This document shows, piece after piece, positions 42,575 through 51,185 of a stretch of DNA of 64,000 nucleotides. A program made the position numbers and the translations under genes. The notes beneath the pieces were generated by a model. The model searched no databases, was not told the origin of the DNA, and saw only the letters and a list, made by a program, of their open reading frames with translations. Origin of the DNA: Bizionia sp. M204 (lineage in GTDB: Bacteria > Bacteroidota > Bacteroidia > Flavobacteriales > Flavobacteriaceae); NCBI RefSeq assembly GCF_023205095.1, contig NZ_CP046242.1:2283001-2347000 (forward strand). The letters run 5' to 3'. Numbering within the stretch: position 1 is the stretch's first letter; each line of letters begins with the position of its first letter.

Positions 42575-44055
42575 TTATTGAAGGCATCATCATAACTATT
42601 TACACGTTGGCATTGCTTCTTATATTCATGTATGCTTTGGCGCAACTAAATCTATTGTTCAATTATTTGTCAGCAAAAAAGAAGATTGATAATACGACTA
42701 AATTCAATTTTAAAAATCCTTCAGAAATCCCTCTAGTAACAATTCAATTACCACTTTACAATGAATTGTATGTAGTAGAGCGCTTGTTGGAAAATGTTTC
42801 GAAAATAGATTATCCGCAAGATAAATTAGAAATTCAAGTGTTAGATGATTCTACGGATAAATCGATTCAAATAATTCATACAAAAATTAGTGAATTACAG
42901 CAAACAGGTCTGGATATTAAATACATTCATAGAACGGACAGAACCGGTTTTAAAGCTGGCGCATTAAAAGCTGGATTAGAAACTGCCAAGGGAGAATTTA
43001 TTGCCATTTTTGATGCCGACTTTTTACCGAAATCCGATTGGCTCTTGCAAACCATTCCGCATTTTAAAGATAATAACATTGGTGTTGTTCAAACCCGTTG
43101 GGGACATATAAATCGGGATTATTCTATTCTTACTAAAATTCAAGCTTTTGCTTTAGATACGCATTTCACTTTAGAACAAACGGGACGAAACACGAAAAAC
43201 CATTTTATAAATTTTAATGGAACGGCCGGTGTTTGGCGAAAAACCTGTATTCTAGATGCGGGAAATTGGGAAGGCGACACGCTAACCGAAGATTTGGATT
43301 TAAGCTATCGTGCCCAATTAAAAGGCTGGAAATTTAAGTATTTAGAAGATGTTGTAACACCTGCTGAACTCCCTATTATAATTAGTGCAGCACGATCACA
43401 ACAATTTAGGTGGAATAAAGGTGGGGCCGAAAATTTTCAGAAAATGTTCTTTAAAATAGTAAAGAACAATGGCATATCTTCTAAAACCAAAATGCATGGT
43501 ATTTTGCATTTATTAAATAGTACCATGTTTTTAAACATTTTAATTGTTGCCATATTAAGCGTTCCTATGCTTTATATTAAACATGAAAATGATACGCTTA
43601 AAATGTACTTTTATGCCACTAGCTTTTTTGTGGTAAGCTCACTAATTTTCTTCATTTGTTATTGGTTTATGTATAAACGCATACATGGTTCTGGATTTAA
43701 AAATTTTGTTGGATTTATTGGTATGTTTTTTAGTTTCTTCGCAATTGCTATGGGGTTTTCTTTACATAATACCATAGCTGTAATAGAAGGGCATTTCAGA
43801 AAGCGAAGTGATTTTATTCGTACACCAAAATTCAATATCAATACCGATAAGAGTTCTTGGAAAGATAATATTTATCTTAAAAAGAGAATTTCAACAAACG
43901 TTATTTTTGAAGGTCTACTTACACTCTACTTTGCCTTCGGCATGTACAGTGCATTTATTGTGGGAAATCACAAAGGCGATTTTGGATTATTCCCATTTCA
44001 TCTTATGCTATTTTTAGGTTTCGGTTATGTGTTTTTAAAGTCTTTAAGAAATTAA
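42571..44055 (+). CDS. Membrane family 2 glycosyltransferase (cellulose-synthase-like)
   Basis: This 494-residue enzyme has a membrane helix at the N-terminus, a GT2 catalytic domain with the processive signature D, DxD, D, QxxRW (LDDSTD, FDADF, TEDLDLS, QQFRW), and about four membrane helices at the end. It resembles CsxA/beta-glucan or glucomannan synthase-like enzymes. It lacks the PilZ domain of cellulose synthases. The product is unknown; it may lengthen a surface glycan or glycosylate a lipid. Confidence 0.85.
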   Translation: MIIEGIIITIYTLALLLIFMYALAQLNLLFNYLSAKKKIDNTTKFNFKNPSEIPLVTIQLPLYNELYVVERLLENVSKIDYPQDKLEIQVLDDSTDKSIQIIHTKISELQQTGLDIKYIHRTDRTGFKAGALKAGLETAKGEFIAIFDADFLPKSDWLLQTIPHFKDNNIGVVQTRWGHINRDYSILTKIQAFALDTHFTLEQTGRNTKNHFINFNGTAGVWRKTCILDAGNWEGDTLTEDLDLSYRAQLKGWKFKYLEDVVTPAELPIIISAARSQQFRWNKGGAENFQKMFFKIVKNNGISSKTKMHGILHLLNSTMFLNILIVAILSVPMLYIKHENDTLKMYFYATSFFVVSSLIFFICYWFMYKRIHGSGFKNFVGFIGMFFSFFAIAMGFSLHNTIAVIEGHFRKRSDFIRTPKFNINTDKSSWKDNIYLKKRISTNVIFEGLLTLYFAFGMYSAFIVGNHKGDFGLFPFHLMLFLGFGYVFLKSLRN

Positions 44056-44140
44056 TCACGTTGGCTAGGCAATAGTATTAAACTTACGTTAAACCGCTTC
44101 AATTCCTTGTAATTACTAGCTTTTCGGGTTATATTAAGAT

Positions 44141-44779
44141 ATGGAAAATATTTTAGTAGCAGGTGCTCATGGTACCACAGGAAAAAAAATAGTTAATCTT
44201 TTAAGTGAATCTCAATATTTTAACCCGATTGCAATGGTTAGGAAAGAAGAGCAGATTCCTTTTTTTAAATCGAAAAATGTTGACACCATTCTAGCCGATT
44301 TAGAACAGGACGTTACGCCTGCGTTTAAAACACCAATTGATAAAGTTATATTTGCCGCTGGTTCTGGTGGAAAAAATGTCGTTGCAGTAGATCAAGAAGG
44401 TGCTAAAAAGCTTATTGATGCTTCTAAACAGAATAACATTAGAAAATTTGTGATGTTAAGTTCCATGGGTGCGGATAATCCCGAATCTGTTTCAGAATTA
44501 AAAGATTATTTAAAAGCGAAACAGAATGCAGACAACCATTTAATTAAAAGTGGTTTGAATTATAGTATTGTTAGACCAGGTGCCTTAACAGATGGAGAAT
44601 TGAGCAATAAAATAGAATTAGAATCGAAACTGAACAAGCAGGGAGAAATAAGCCGAAATGATGTGGCGCAAACTTTAGTAAGAACGTTAAATGACGACGT
44701 TGCAAATAAAGCTACATTTGAAATTATTAAAGGCGACACACTCATTGCCGATGCCTTGAATAAAGTTTCAAAAATGTAA
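44141..44779 (+). CDS. NAD(P)-binding atypical SDR protein
   Basis: This 212-residue single Rossmann-fold protein starts with ILVAGAHGTTGKKIV, has VMLSSMGADNP and the NYSIVRPGALTDG segment of the NmrA/YwnB-like SDR_a5 group. These proteins bind NAD(P) and act as redox sensors or epimerase-like enzymes. The active-site Tyr-Lys pair is not clear. Confidence 0.85.
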   Translation: MENILVAGAHGTTGKKIVNLLSESQYFNPIAMVRKEEQIPFFKSKNVDTILADLEQDVTPAFKTPIDKVIFAAGSGGKNVVAVDQEGAKKLIDASKQNNIRKFVMLSSMGADNPESVSELKDYLKAKQNADNHLIKSGLNYSIVRPGALTDGELSNKIELESKLNKQGEISRNDVAQTLVRTLNDDVANKATFEIIKGDTLIADALNKVSKM

Positions 44780-44806
44780 CATTAATCCTTTTAAAAATTG
44801 ACATCA

Positions 44807-44836
44807 AAAAGCAATCACCACAGTGGTTGTTTTTTT
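44807..44836 (+). terminator. Weak terminator after the SDR gene
   Basis: AATCACCA (44813-44820) pairs with TGGTTGTT (44824-44831) with one mismatch and a 3-base loop. A T run follows and As precede it. Confidence 0.4.
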
Positions 44837-44870
44837 ATTTATAAAAGATTTGAAGCTGTATATTTAACCC

Positions 44871-46265
44871 ATGCAAATTTCCAACTTTTTACAGGTCTAT
44901 AAATTTCAGTTGCTTCTGGCTCTATCCAGTTTGCTTTTTTATTGGGCTTTTGCCTATGATTTAACGCGAACAGACACTACAAAACTACTCATGCTATATG
45001 CAGCATTATTTGCGGTTTTTTATAAACTTATTCAGCTTACTAAACATAATATCCAATACCTAACGTGGATAGCCTTTGGATTTAGAGCCGTTTTTATTTT
45101 AGCCATACCGAATTTATCACAGGATTTTTACCGATTTATTTGGGATGGACGCATGATTTTAGAAGGTTTTAATCCGTATTTATATACACCGGAATCGTTT
45201 ATTTCTATGAGCATATTTCCCGTAGCTCAAGCGCAGGAACTTTATAATGGCATGGGTTTATTGAACGCCAGCCACTTTACCAATTACCCGCCTCTCAATC
45301 AACTGTGTTTTGTTATAGCTGGTTTATTAAGTGGTAAAAACATTTTGGGTTCGGTTGTTGTTTTACGACTGATTATTATTGCTGCTGATTTTGGAATTCT
45401 CTACTTCGGGAGAAAATTACTAATTCGATTTAAGCTTCCAGAACATTTAATATTCTGGTATATTTTAAATCCATTTATTATTATTGAATTGATAGGAAAT
45501 CTTCATTTTGAAGGTGTCATGTTATTCTTCTTAATTTGGAGCTTGTATTTGTTAGAAAAAAGTAAATGGCAATGGGCAGCTGTAGTTTTTGCCTGTTCTG
45601 TTTCGGTTAAATTAATACCATTGTTATTCCTGCCATTATTTTTTAGATGGTTTAAAAAAGAAAATACGCCAGAAACAAAAGAATCAGACAAAGTAGATAT
45701 TAAGAAACTGTTCTCTTTTTATGGCATTGTTGGGTTAACAACGGCCTGTTTGTTTTTACCGTTTTATTCAACCGAGTTCCTGACTAATTACACGCATACC
45801 GTTGCTTTATGGTTTCAGAATTTTGAGTTTAACGCCAGTGTTTATTACATTTTAAGGGCAATTGGATATTGGATTTCCGGTTATAATCAGATAGCTATTA
45901 TTGGAAAACTAACGGCTCTTTTTATATTTTTATTTATTATTGGCATGGCTATTTATAAAAAACCAAAGAACACAACACAACTTATAGCAGCGATGCTTAT
46001 CGCTTTAAGCATGTATTACTTTACGGCTACAACGGTTCATCCTTGGTATGTAGCTACATTAGTTTTGCTTGCCGTATTTACAGATTACAAGTTTCCTATA
46101 GTCTGGAGTTTTATGATTATTTTCAGCTATTTAGCCTATTCCAATTCCAGCAATTCTGAAAACCTCTGGATCATAGCATTTGAATATGTAGTGGTTTTTA
46201 GTGTATTTTTGCACGACATTTTTAAACCAAAACCGCTTGACACTGAATTTTCCAAAACTTTTTAG
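44871..46265 (+). CDS. GT-C fold membrane glycosyltransferase (GT87-like)
   Basis: This 464-residue protein has 10 or more membrane helices and the early loop QDFYRFIWDGRMILEGFNPY, which carries the Asp typical of polyprenyl-phosphate-mannose-using GT-C enzymes. It could use the lipid-linked sugar made by the GT2 enzyme 2.3 kb upstream. A promoter-like TTG-N21-TATTTTTG lies inside its last codons. Confidence 0.8.
   Translation: MQISNFLQVYKFQLLLALSSLLFYWAFAYDLTRTDTTKLLMLYAALFAVFYKLIQLTKHNIQYLTWIAFGFRAVFILAIPNLSQDFYRFIWDGRMILEGFNPYLYTPESFISMSIFPVAQAQELYNGMGLLNASHFTNYPPLNQLCFVIAGLLSGKNILGSVVVLRLIIIAADFGILYFGRKLLIRFKLPEHLIFWYILNPFIIIELIGNLHFEGVMLFFLIWSLYLLEKSKWQWAAVVFACSVSVKLIPLLFLPLFFRWFKKENTPETKESDKVDIKKLFSFYGIVGLTTACLFLPFYSTEFLTNYTHTVALWFQNFEFNASVYYILRAIGYWISGYNQIAIIGKLTALFIFLFIIGMAIYKKPKNTTQLIAAMLIALSMYYFTATTVHPWYVATLVLLAVFTDYKFPIVWSFMIIFSYLAYSNSSNSENLWIIAFEYVVVFSVFLHDIFKPKPLDTEFSKTF
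46180..46211 (+). promoter_or_regulatory. Possible internal promoter for the alpha/beta hydrolase gene
   Basis: TTG (46180-46182), 21 bases, then a perfect TAnnTTTG (TATTTTTG, 46204-46211) lie within the upstream coding region. A TTG start codon at 46237 lies 25 bases after the box. Because the sequence is also coding, it could be chance. Confidence 0.4.
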
Positions 46266-47061
46266 ACGATTTCTTCGCATAATTGCCGTATTGTTTGGCT
46301 TGTACATTTTGTCTTTGATTTTTGTTTATTTCAAGCAGGAAAGTTTCTTTTTTAATCCGAAGCATTTAGAAAAAAATTACACCTTTACCTTTAAAGAATC
46401 TTTTGAAGAACTGAATATTCCTGTTACAGAAACCGTTTCGTTAAACGCATTATTGTTTAAAACTGAACAAACAAAAAAAGGTGTTATCATCTATTTTCAC
46501 GGCAATGCGGGTGCTATTCATGATTGGGGAAAACGCGCACCTTTATACCTAAATAATGGGTATGATATTTTATTTTTTGATTATCGTGGTTATGGCAAAA
46601 GCGATGGTGAGTATTCAGAAGCAAAGGAATTATTTAATGATGGCCAAGCCATTTATAACTATGTGAAAAAAGATTATTCAGAAAATCAAATTGTTCTTTT
46701 GGGTTATTCTTTGGGTTCTGGTATTGCCGCTTATGTGGCTTCAAAAAACAATCCGAAACAACTTATATTAAACGCTCCCTATTATTCGTGGAAAACGCTT
46801 ATTTCCGAAGAAATTGCGCCTCCAATCCCCACCTTTTTAATAAAATATGACATTCCAACATATCACTTTATTGGCGCGGTAAAAGCTCCGATTACCATAT
46901 TTTATGGCACGCGAGATTTTCTGATTCATCCGGAAACGAACGCTAAAAAATTACAAAAAATCAATCCAGGAAACATCACATTATTTCCAATTACGGATGG
47001 TGGTCATAATGGTTTGCACATTACCAAGCAGTATTATGATGAATTAAAACAAGTGCTTTAA
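46237..47061 (+). CDS. Alpha/beta hydrolase, membrane-anchored
   Basis: This protein of about 274 residues has an N-terminal membrane anchor (IIAVLFGLYILSLIFVYF), an oxyanion-hole HGNAGAIHDW, nucleophile Ser in GYSLGSGIA, acid in GTRDFLIHP and His in DGGHNGL. The start is uncertain: GTG at 46201 and TTG at 46237 are both possible, and the gene overlaps its neighbour. The family includes esterases and peptidases of the BEM46 type. Its substrate is unknown. Confidence 0.8.
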   Translation: MTLNFPKLFRRFLRIIAVLFGLYILSLIFVYFKQESFFFNPKHLEKNYTFTFKESFEELNIPVTETVSLNALLFKTEQTKKGVIIYFHGNAGAIHDWGKRAPLYLNNGYDILFFDYRGYGKSDGEYSEAKELFNDGQAIYNYVKKDYSENQIVLLGYSLGSGIAAYVASKNNPKQLILNAPYYSWKTLISEEIAPPIPTFLIKYDIPTYHFIGAVKAPITIFYGTRDFLIHPETNAKKLQKINPGNITLFPITDGGHNGLHITKQYYDELKQVL

Positions 47062-47062
47062 T

Positions 47063-47884
47063 TTATTTTTTTAGTATTTGAGATTTATCACTCAATCCTT
47101 TCACTGAAATTTCTGGACTACCAAAAATATGAAGAATACTTTTTCCTCTTGCGTAAATACTTAAATGTTTACTTACATACAAATACACTTCAGACGAATT
47201 TGAGATATTAAGTTCGGCTTCTGTAACTTTTAAATCTTTACCCTTTAAATCTGCAGATCCTGAAGCCATAAGATTAAGGTTTTCTACATTTCCTTCAAGC
47301 TTGGCATAGGCGCTTTTATTAATTGTTAGTTCCATATTATCTATGGAAATGATGCCCTCTAGCCGAGCCTTATCATTGAGTATCGCCTTCGCATTAGTAC
47401 TTTTAATTTGGAGCTCTCCTCTTGATGAATCATCCATTTGAACAAAAAAATCAGTGGTATTTATATCTAGGTCAAAAGTCGCATTTTCCATACAGTTTAA
47501 GGTGAAGTCTAATAACTCAAATTTATTTTGACCTTCTACTTGTGCGTTCTGATTTATATGAATACGCTCCAAATCTTGAAACGTGACGTATATTTCCATC
47601 TTTTTGCTTGACACTATTTTATGAGTCGTATAAATTTTTAAAACACCATCAATAACATCTAATTTAATGATATCTACTAGGTTTGCGTCTGTTTTAACAT
47701 GATAACCATTAGAGCTGGTTTGCATAATAAATACTTCCAGACCATCGGTTACTTCAATTTGCGAAAACGGGTCTAGATTTTTATATATGTCTACAACATT
47801 TTTATCCCCTTTTATTTTTTGTTTTTTTTGGGCACTTGTTGTCATGGCTACCATACAGGCAACCATTAATATTAGTATTTTCAT
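47063..47884 (-). CDS. Exported DUF2807 (GIN domain) protein
   Basis: This 273-residue protein has a signal peptide (about residues 1-18) and a DUF2807 right-handed beta-helix with repeated short strands such as LDLDINTTDFFVQMDD and LMASGSADLKGKDL. DUF2807 proteins are common in Bacteroidota as putative auto-transporter adhesin-like head domains. The function is not known. It ends 2 bases from the convergent hydrolase gene. Confidence 0.8.
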   Translation of the reverse strand: MKILILMVACMVAMTTSAQKKQKIKGDKNVVDIYKNLDPFSQIEVTDGLEVFIMQTSSNGYHVKTDANLVDIIKLDVIDGVLKIYTTHKIVSSKKMEIYVTFQDLERIHINQNAQVEGQNKFELLDFTLNCMENATFDLDINTTDFFVQMDDSSRGELQIKSTNAKAILNDKARLEGIISIDNMELTINKSAYAKLEGNVENLNLMASGSADLKGKDLKVTEAELNISNSSEVYLYVSKHLSIYARGKSILHIFGSPEISVKGLSDKSQILKK

Positions 47885-47975
47885 TTTATTTTTTAGTATA
47901 ATTTAGGGTTAGGGAAAACGATTGGGTAATTTATGAAACGCAACGCCATTTGCTGAATAACACACTTTTATTTAA

Positions 47976-48006
47976 AAAAAGCAATTGGATTAACCAATTG
48001 CTTTTT
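47976..48006 (-). terminator. Rho-independent terminator after the small-gene pair
   Basis: A perfect 13-base stem (AAAAAGCAATTGG / CCAATTGCTTTTT) with a 5-base loop. On the minus strand it follows the 76-residue gene by about 50 bases and is flanked by Ts. The 172-base gap at 47885-48056 holds nothing else. Confidence 0.85.
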
Positions 48007-48056
48007 ATTTTAAATGCTATTTATAGTTCTGAATTTTAAAGTATTAATTAACGAAA

Positions 48057-48287
48057 TTATAGTGGTTTTAAATTTTCTACTCTATAAATCACTAAATCGT
48101 CATCATAAGGGTCAGGTGCTTCAACAAAAACTATTTTAAATTCTTGATCAATATAATTCTCATCATTCTTTAAATCGAATTGTTTTAATACACGTGGATG
48201 AACTTCTTCAAAAGCTAGCTCTTCTCCGTTATCAAACCAGAAGATAAAATAACCATTCTCATAAGATTTAAAAACCGCAGTTCTCAT
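48057..48287 (-). CDS. Small protein of unknown function
   Basis: This 76-residue acidic, beta-rich protein (WFDNGEELAFEEVHPRVL) has no signal peptide or membrane span. I do not recognise it. It follows the acidic 110-residue gene by 11 bases and is closed by a strong terminator, so the two form a unit. Confidence 0.65.
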   Translation of the reverse strand: MRTAVFKSYENGYFIFWFDNGEELAFEEVHPRVLKQFDLKNDENYIDQEFKIVFVEAPDPYDDDLVIYRVENLKPL

Positions 48288-48298
48288 GTTATAACAAA

Positions 48299-48631
48299 TT
48301 AATCAATATCGTCTTCAACGTCTTCATCTGCTATTTCAATATCTGGATCTTGAACTGCTTCAGGATCTGCACCATCAAAATCTTCGTAATCATCTTCATC
48401 GTAGTTTTCCATAGTTACAGCTAGTTTGGTACTAACTTTTACTAAATACTTGGTATCACTAGTTGTTACTTCAACAGCTTCTATGATTTCGTTTTTTGCA
48501 TTTCTGAAGGAAACAATTTGATCTTCATCATAACCATCAGGATATTTTTCAACGAGCAAAGCTAAAATTTCTGGTGTAAGCTTTTTAAAGTCTACAATTA
48601 CGCGTTTTAAATTATCATTTCTATTTTTCAT
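48299..48631 (-). CDS. Small acidic protein of unknown function
   Basis: This 110-residue protein has an ordered-looking N-terminal part (about residues 1-75; FKKLTPEILALLVEKYPDGY) and a tail almost wholly Asp/Glu after residue 75. Such a tail resembles the disordered end of RNA polymerase delta-like or nucleic-acid-mimic proteins, but I make no assignment. It is likely co-transcribed with the 76-residue gene. Confidence 0.65.
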   Translation of the reverse strand: MKNRNDNLKRVIVDFKKLTPEILALLVEKYPDGYDEDQIVSFRNAKNEIIEAVEVTTSDTKYLVKVSTKLAVTMENYDEDDYEDFDGADPEAVQDPDIEIADEDVEDDID

Positions 48632-48672
48632 TACTTGGGCAAATATTTATACTTTTAAAAAAAATAAAGTTA

Positions 48673-50208
48673 CTATTTATTGTGATTAATTCTGACAACA
48701 TCATAAAAATCTTTTCGTCTGTCTTTCAAATTTTTAACAGCTCCATGCGAATGAAGTTCGCGAAGCAGGCTCAAATCAACGTCAGCTACAAGAATCATTT
48801 CGGTATTTGGTGTTGCTTCAGCCTTGATTCCGTTACTTGGAAATGAAAAATCGCAAGGTGTAAACACAGCCGATTGCGCATACTGAATATCCATATTATT
48901 CACGTTCGGTAAATTACCGACACTCCCTGAAATTGCAACATAACATTCGTTTTCAATAGCTCTTGCTTGCGAACATAAACGGACGCGAGAGTACCCATTT
49001 TGTGTATCCGTTAAAAACGGCACGAATAAAATATCCATACCTTCGTCTGCCAATAAACGTGATAATTCTGGAAATTCCGAATCATAGCATATTAAAATAC
49101 CAATTTTTCCTGAATCTGTTTCAAAAGTCTGCAATTTATTTCCACGCTGCATTCCCCAGACTTTAGCTTCATCTGGTGTTACATGAATTTTCTCGTATCG
49201 TTCTGCACTTCCATCACGACGACATAAATATCCGACATTATATAATTTATCATCTACCAATTCGGGCATACTACCAGAAATAATATTGATATTATACGAA
49301 ATAGATAATTGTTTCAACTTATTTACAATAACCTCTGTGTACTTTGCCAATTCCCTAATAGCATCTGGCTCATGCATATGGTTAAACTTCGCCATTAGTG
49401 GTGCGTTAAAAAACTCTGGGAAAACCGCAAAGTCTGAACGATACGCAGACACACTATCTACAAAGTACTCCACTTGTTGCATCAGTTCGTCTAAACCAGT
49501 ATAGGTCCGCATTTGCCATTGAATAAGGCCTAAACGCACAATAGTTTTAACGGTACTCGCTTTTTTATTCGGTTTGGTATAGTAAATATTATCCCATTCC
49601 ATTAAAACAGCATATTCATTGGAGGCTGTATCACCTTCCAAATACCCTTTTAAAATACGAACGGGATGAAAATCATTAGAAATTTGAAAATTTAAAACCG
49701 GGTCATGAATTTCCTTACGTTTTACTTTTTCAAAATATTCTTTAGGAGTTAAATCCTTATGGTGCTGGTAATTTGGCATACGACCACCAAAAACAATTCC
49801 TTTTAAATTCAAGTTTTCGCACACTTCTTTACGGTAATCATAAAGTCGTCTGCCTAAACGCAATCCACGGTATTTTGGTTTTATAAACACGTCTATTCCG
49901 TATAAAACATCACCCTTTTTATCATGGTTTTTAAAAGATTCTCCCGCTATAATATCTTCGTAGGTATGCTCATCATCAATAGAATCATAATCCACAATAA
50001 TGGATAAGGCGCAACCAGCAATGTCTCCATCAATTTTTATTACGACTTGACCTTCCGGAAATTTTCTAGTTAAATCTTGTATGTGATGTTTTTTCCAATA
50101 CGAATTTAAAACGCCTCCATAAGCCTCCAAGGTTGCCGATTTTAATTCCTCATAATCGTCAACTGTAAGGTACTTTAATTCAATATTTTCAATTTTCTGC
50201 GTTTTCAT
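48673..50208 (-). CDS. GNAT acetyltransferase fused to carbon-nitrogen hydrolase
   Basis: This 511-residue fusion has an N-terminal GNAT acetyltransferase domain (about residues 10-205, acetyl-CoA loop YRGLRLGRRLYD at 113-124) and a C-terminal nitrilase-superfamily domain (about 222-500). The nitrilase triad is Glu265 (FPEFF), Lys340 (YEKIH) and Cys374 (LICYDSE). It starts 2 bases after the deoxyhypusine-synthase-like gene, so it is probably the fourth gene of the polyamine operon. It may act on N-carbamoyl or N-acetyl polyamines or aminoacyl amides; this is inference. Confidence 0.87.
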   Translation of the reverse strand: MKTQKIENIELKYLTVDDYEELKSATLEAYGGVLNSYWKKHHIQDLTRKFPEGQVVIKIDGDIAGCALSIIVDYDSIDDEHTYEDIIAGESFKNHDKKGDVLYGIDVFIKPKYRGLRLGRRLYDYRKEVCENLNLKGIVFGGRMPNYQHHKDLTPKEYFEKVKRKEIHDPVLNFQISNDFHPVRILKGYLEGDTASNEYAVLMEWDNIYYTKPNKKASTVKTIVRLGLIQWQMRTYTGLDELMQQVEYFVDSVSAYRSDFAVFPEFFNAPLMAKFNHMHEPDAIRELAKYTEVIVNKLKQLSISYNINIISGSMPELVDDKLYNVGYLCRRDGSAERYEKIHVTPDEAKVWGMQRGNKLQTFETDSGKIGILICYDSEFPELSRLLADEGMDILFVPFLTDTQNGYSRVRLCSQARAIENECYVAISGSVGNLPNVNNMDIQYAQSAVFTPCDFSFPSNGIKAEATPNTEMILVADVDLSLLRELHSHGAVKNLKDRRKDFYDVVRINHNK

Positions 50209-50210
50209 AT

Positions 50211-51185
50211 TTACATCCCAAGCAGGTAAGCAAAAACTAATGGTGCAACAATAGTTGCATCACTTTCAATTATAAATTTCGGTGTATTAATATCTAATTT
50301 TCCCCAAGTAATTTTCTCGTTAGGAACAGCTCCTGAATACGATCCGTAACTAGTTGTAGAATCACTAATCTGACAGAAATAACTCCAAAATGGTGTTTCT
50401 GGACGTTCCATATCTTGATACAACATTGGTACCACACAGATTGGGAAATCACCCGCAATACCACCTCCAATTTGGAAGAAACCGATACCGTTTTCAGAGT
50501 TATCGGTATACCAATCCGCTAAAAAAGTCATGTATTCAATACCAGATTTCATAGTGCTGGCTTTCAATTCACCTTTTAATACGTAGCTTGCAAAAATATT
50601 ACCCATAGTACTATCTTCCCATCCTGGGCAGATAATAGGTAGGTTTTTTTCGGCTGCTGCATACATCCAAGAATCTTTAATATCAATTTCATAATGCTCT
50701 TCTAAAACACCTGAAAGTAATAATTTGTACATATATTCATGCGGTAAATAACGCTCACCTTTGGCTTCTGCATCTTTCCAAATTTTTACAATATGCTTTT
50801 GGATTCTTCTAAATGCTTCCTCTTCAGGAATACAGGTATCCGTAACACGGTTTAGACCTTTTTCTAACAAATCCCATTCATCTTGAGGTGTTAAATCTCG
50901 GTAATTAGGCACACGTTTGTAATGAGAGTGCGCTACTAAATTCATAATATCTTCCTCCAAGTTTGCACCTGTACAAGAAATAATTTGAACTTTATCTTGA
51001 CGAATCATTTCGGCAAATATTTTACCTAATTCGGCCGTACTCATAGCTCCAGCTAATGACACCAACATTTTAGCGCCATTATATAGTTGATCCTCATACC
51101 CTTTTGCGGCATCTACTAAAGCAGCTGCGTTAAAATGTAAGTAGTACTTTTCTATAAATTTTGATATTTCTCCTTTAGTTGTCAT
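50211..51185 (-). CDS. Deoxyhypusine-synthase-like protein, likely homospermidine synthase
   Basis: The frame opens at 51269, deep inside speB. ATG codons at 51194 and 51185 are nearer the family start (TKGEISKFIEKYYLHFNAAA), and I use 51185 (324 aa). The NAD and active-site regions are kept, including catalytic Lys296 in TWGKL and ESDATIVAPL. Bacteria have no eIF5A, so the bacterial family members make polyamines or have unknown roles. Flavobacteria are known for homospermidine, which this enzyme could form from two putrescines. It overlaps speB by 11 bases. Confidence 0.85.
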   Translation of the reverse strand: MTTKGEISKFIEKYYLHFNAAALVDAAKGYEDQLYNGAKMLVSLAGAMSTAELGKIFAEMIRQDKVQIISCTGANLEEDIMNLVAHSHYKRVPNYRDLTPQDEWDLLEKGLNRVTDTCIPEEEAFRRIQKHIVKIWKDAEAKGERYLPHEYMYKLLLSGVLEEHYEIDIKDSWMYAAAEKNLPIICPGWEDSTMGNIFASYVLKGELKASTMKSGIEYMTFLADWYTDNSENGIGFFQIGGGIAGDFPICVVPMLYQDMERPETPFWSYFCQISDSTTSYGSYSGAVPNEKITWGKLDINTPKFIIESDATIVAPLVFAYLLGM

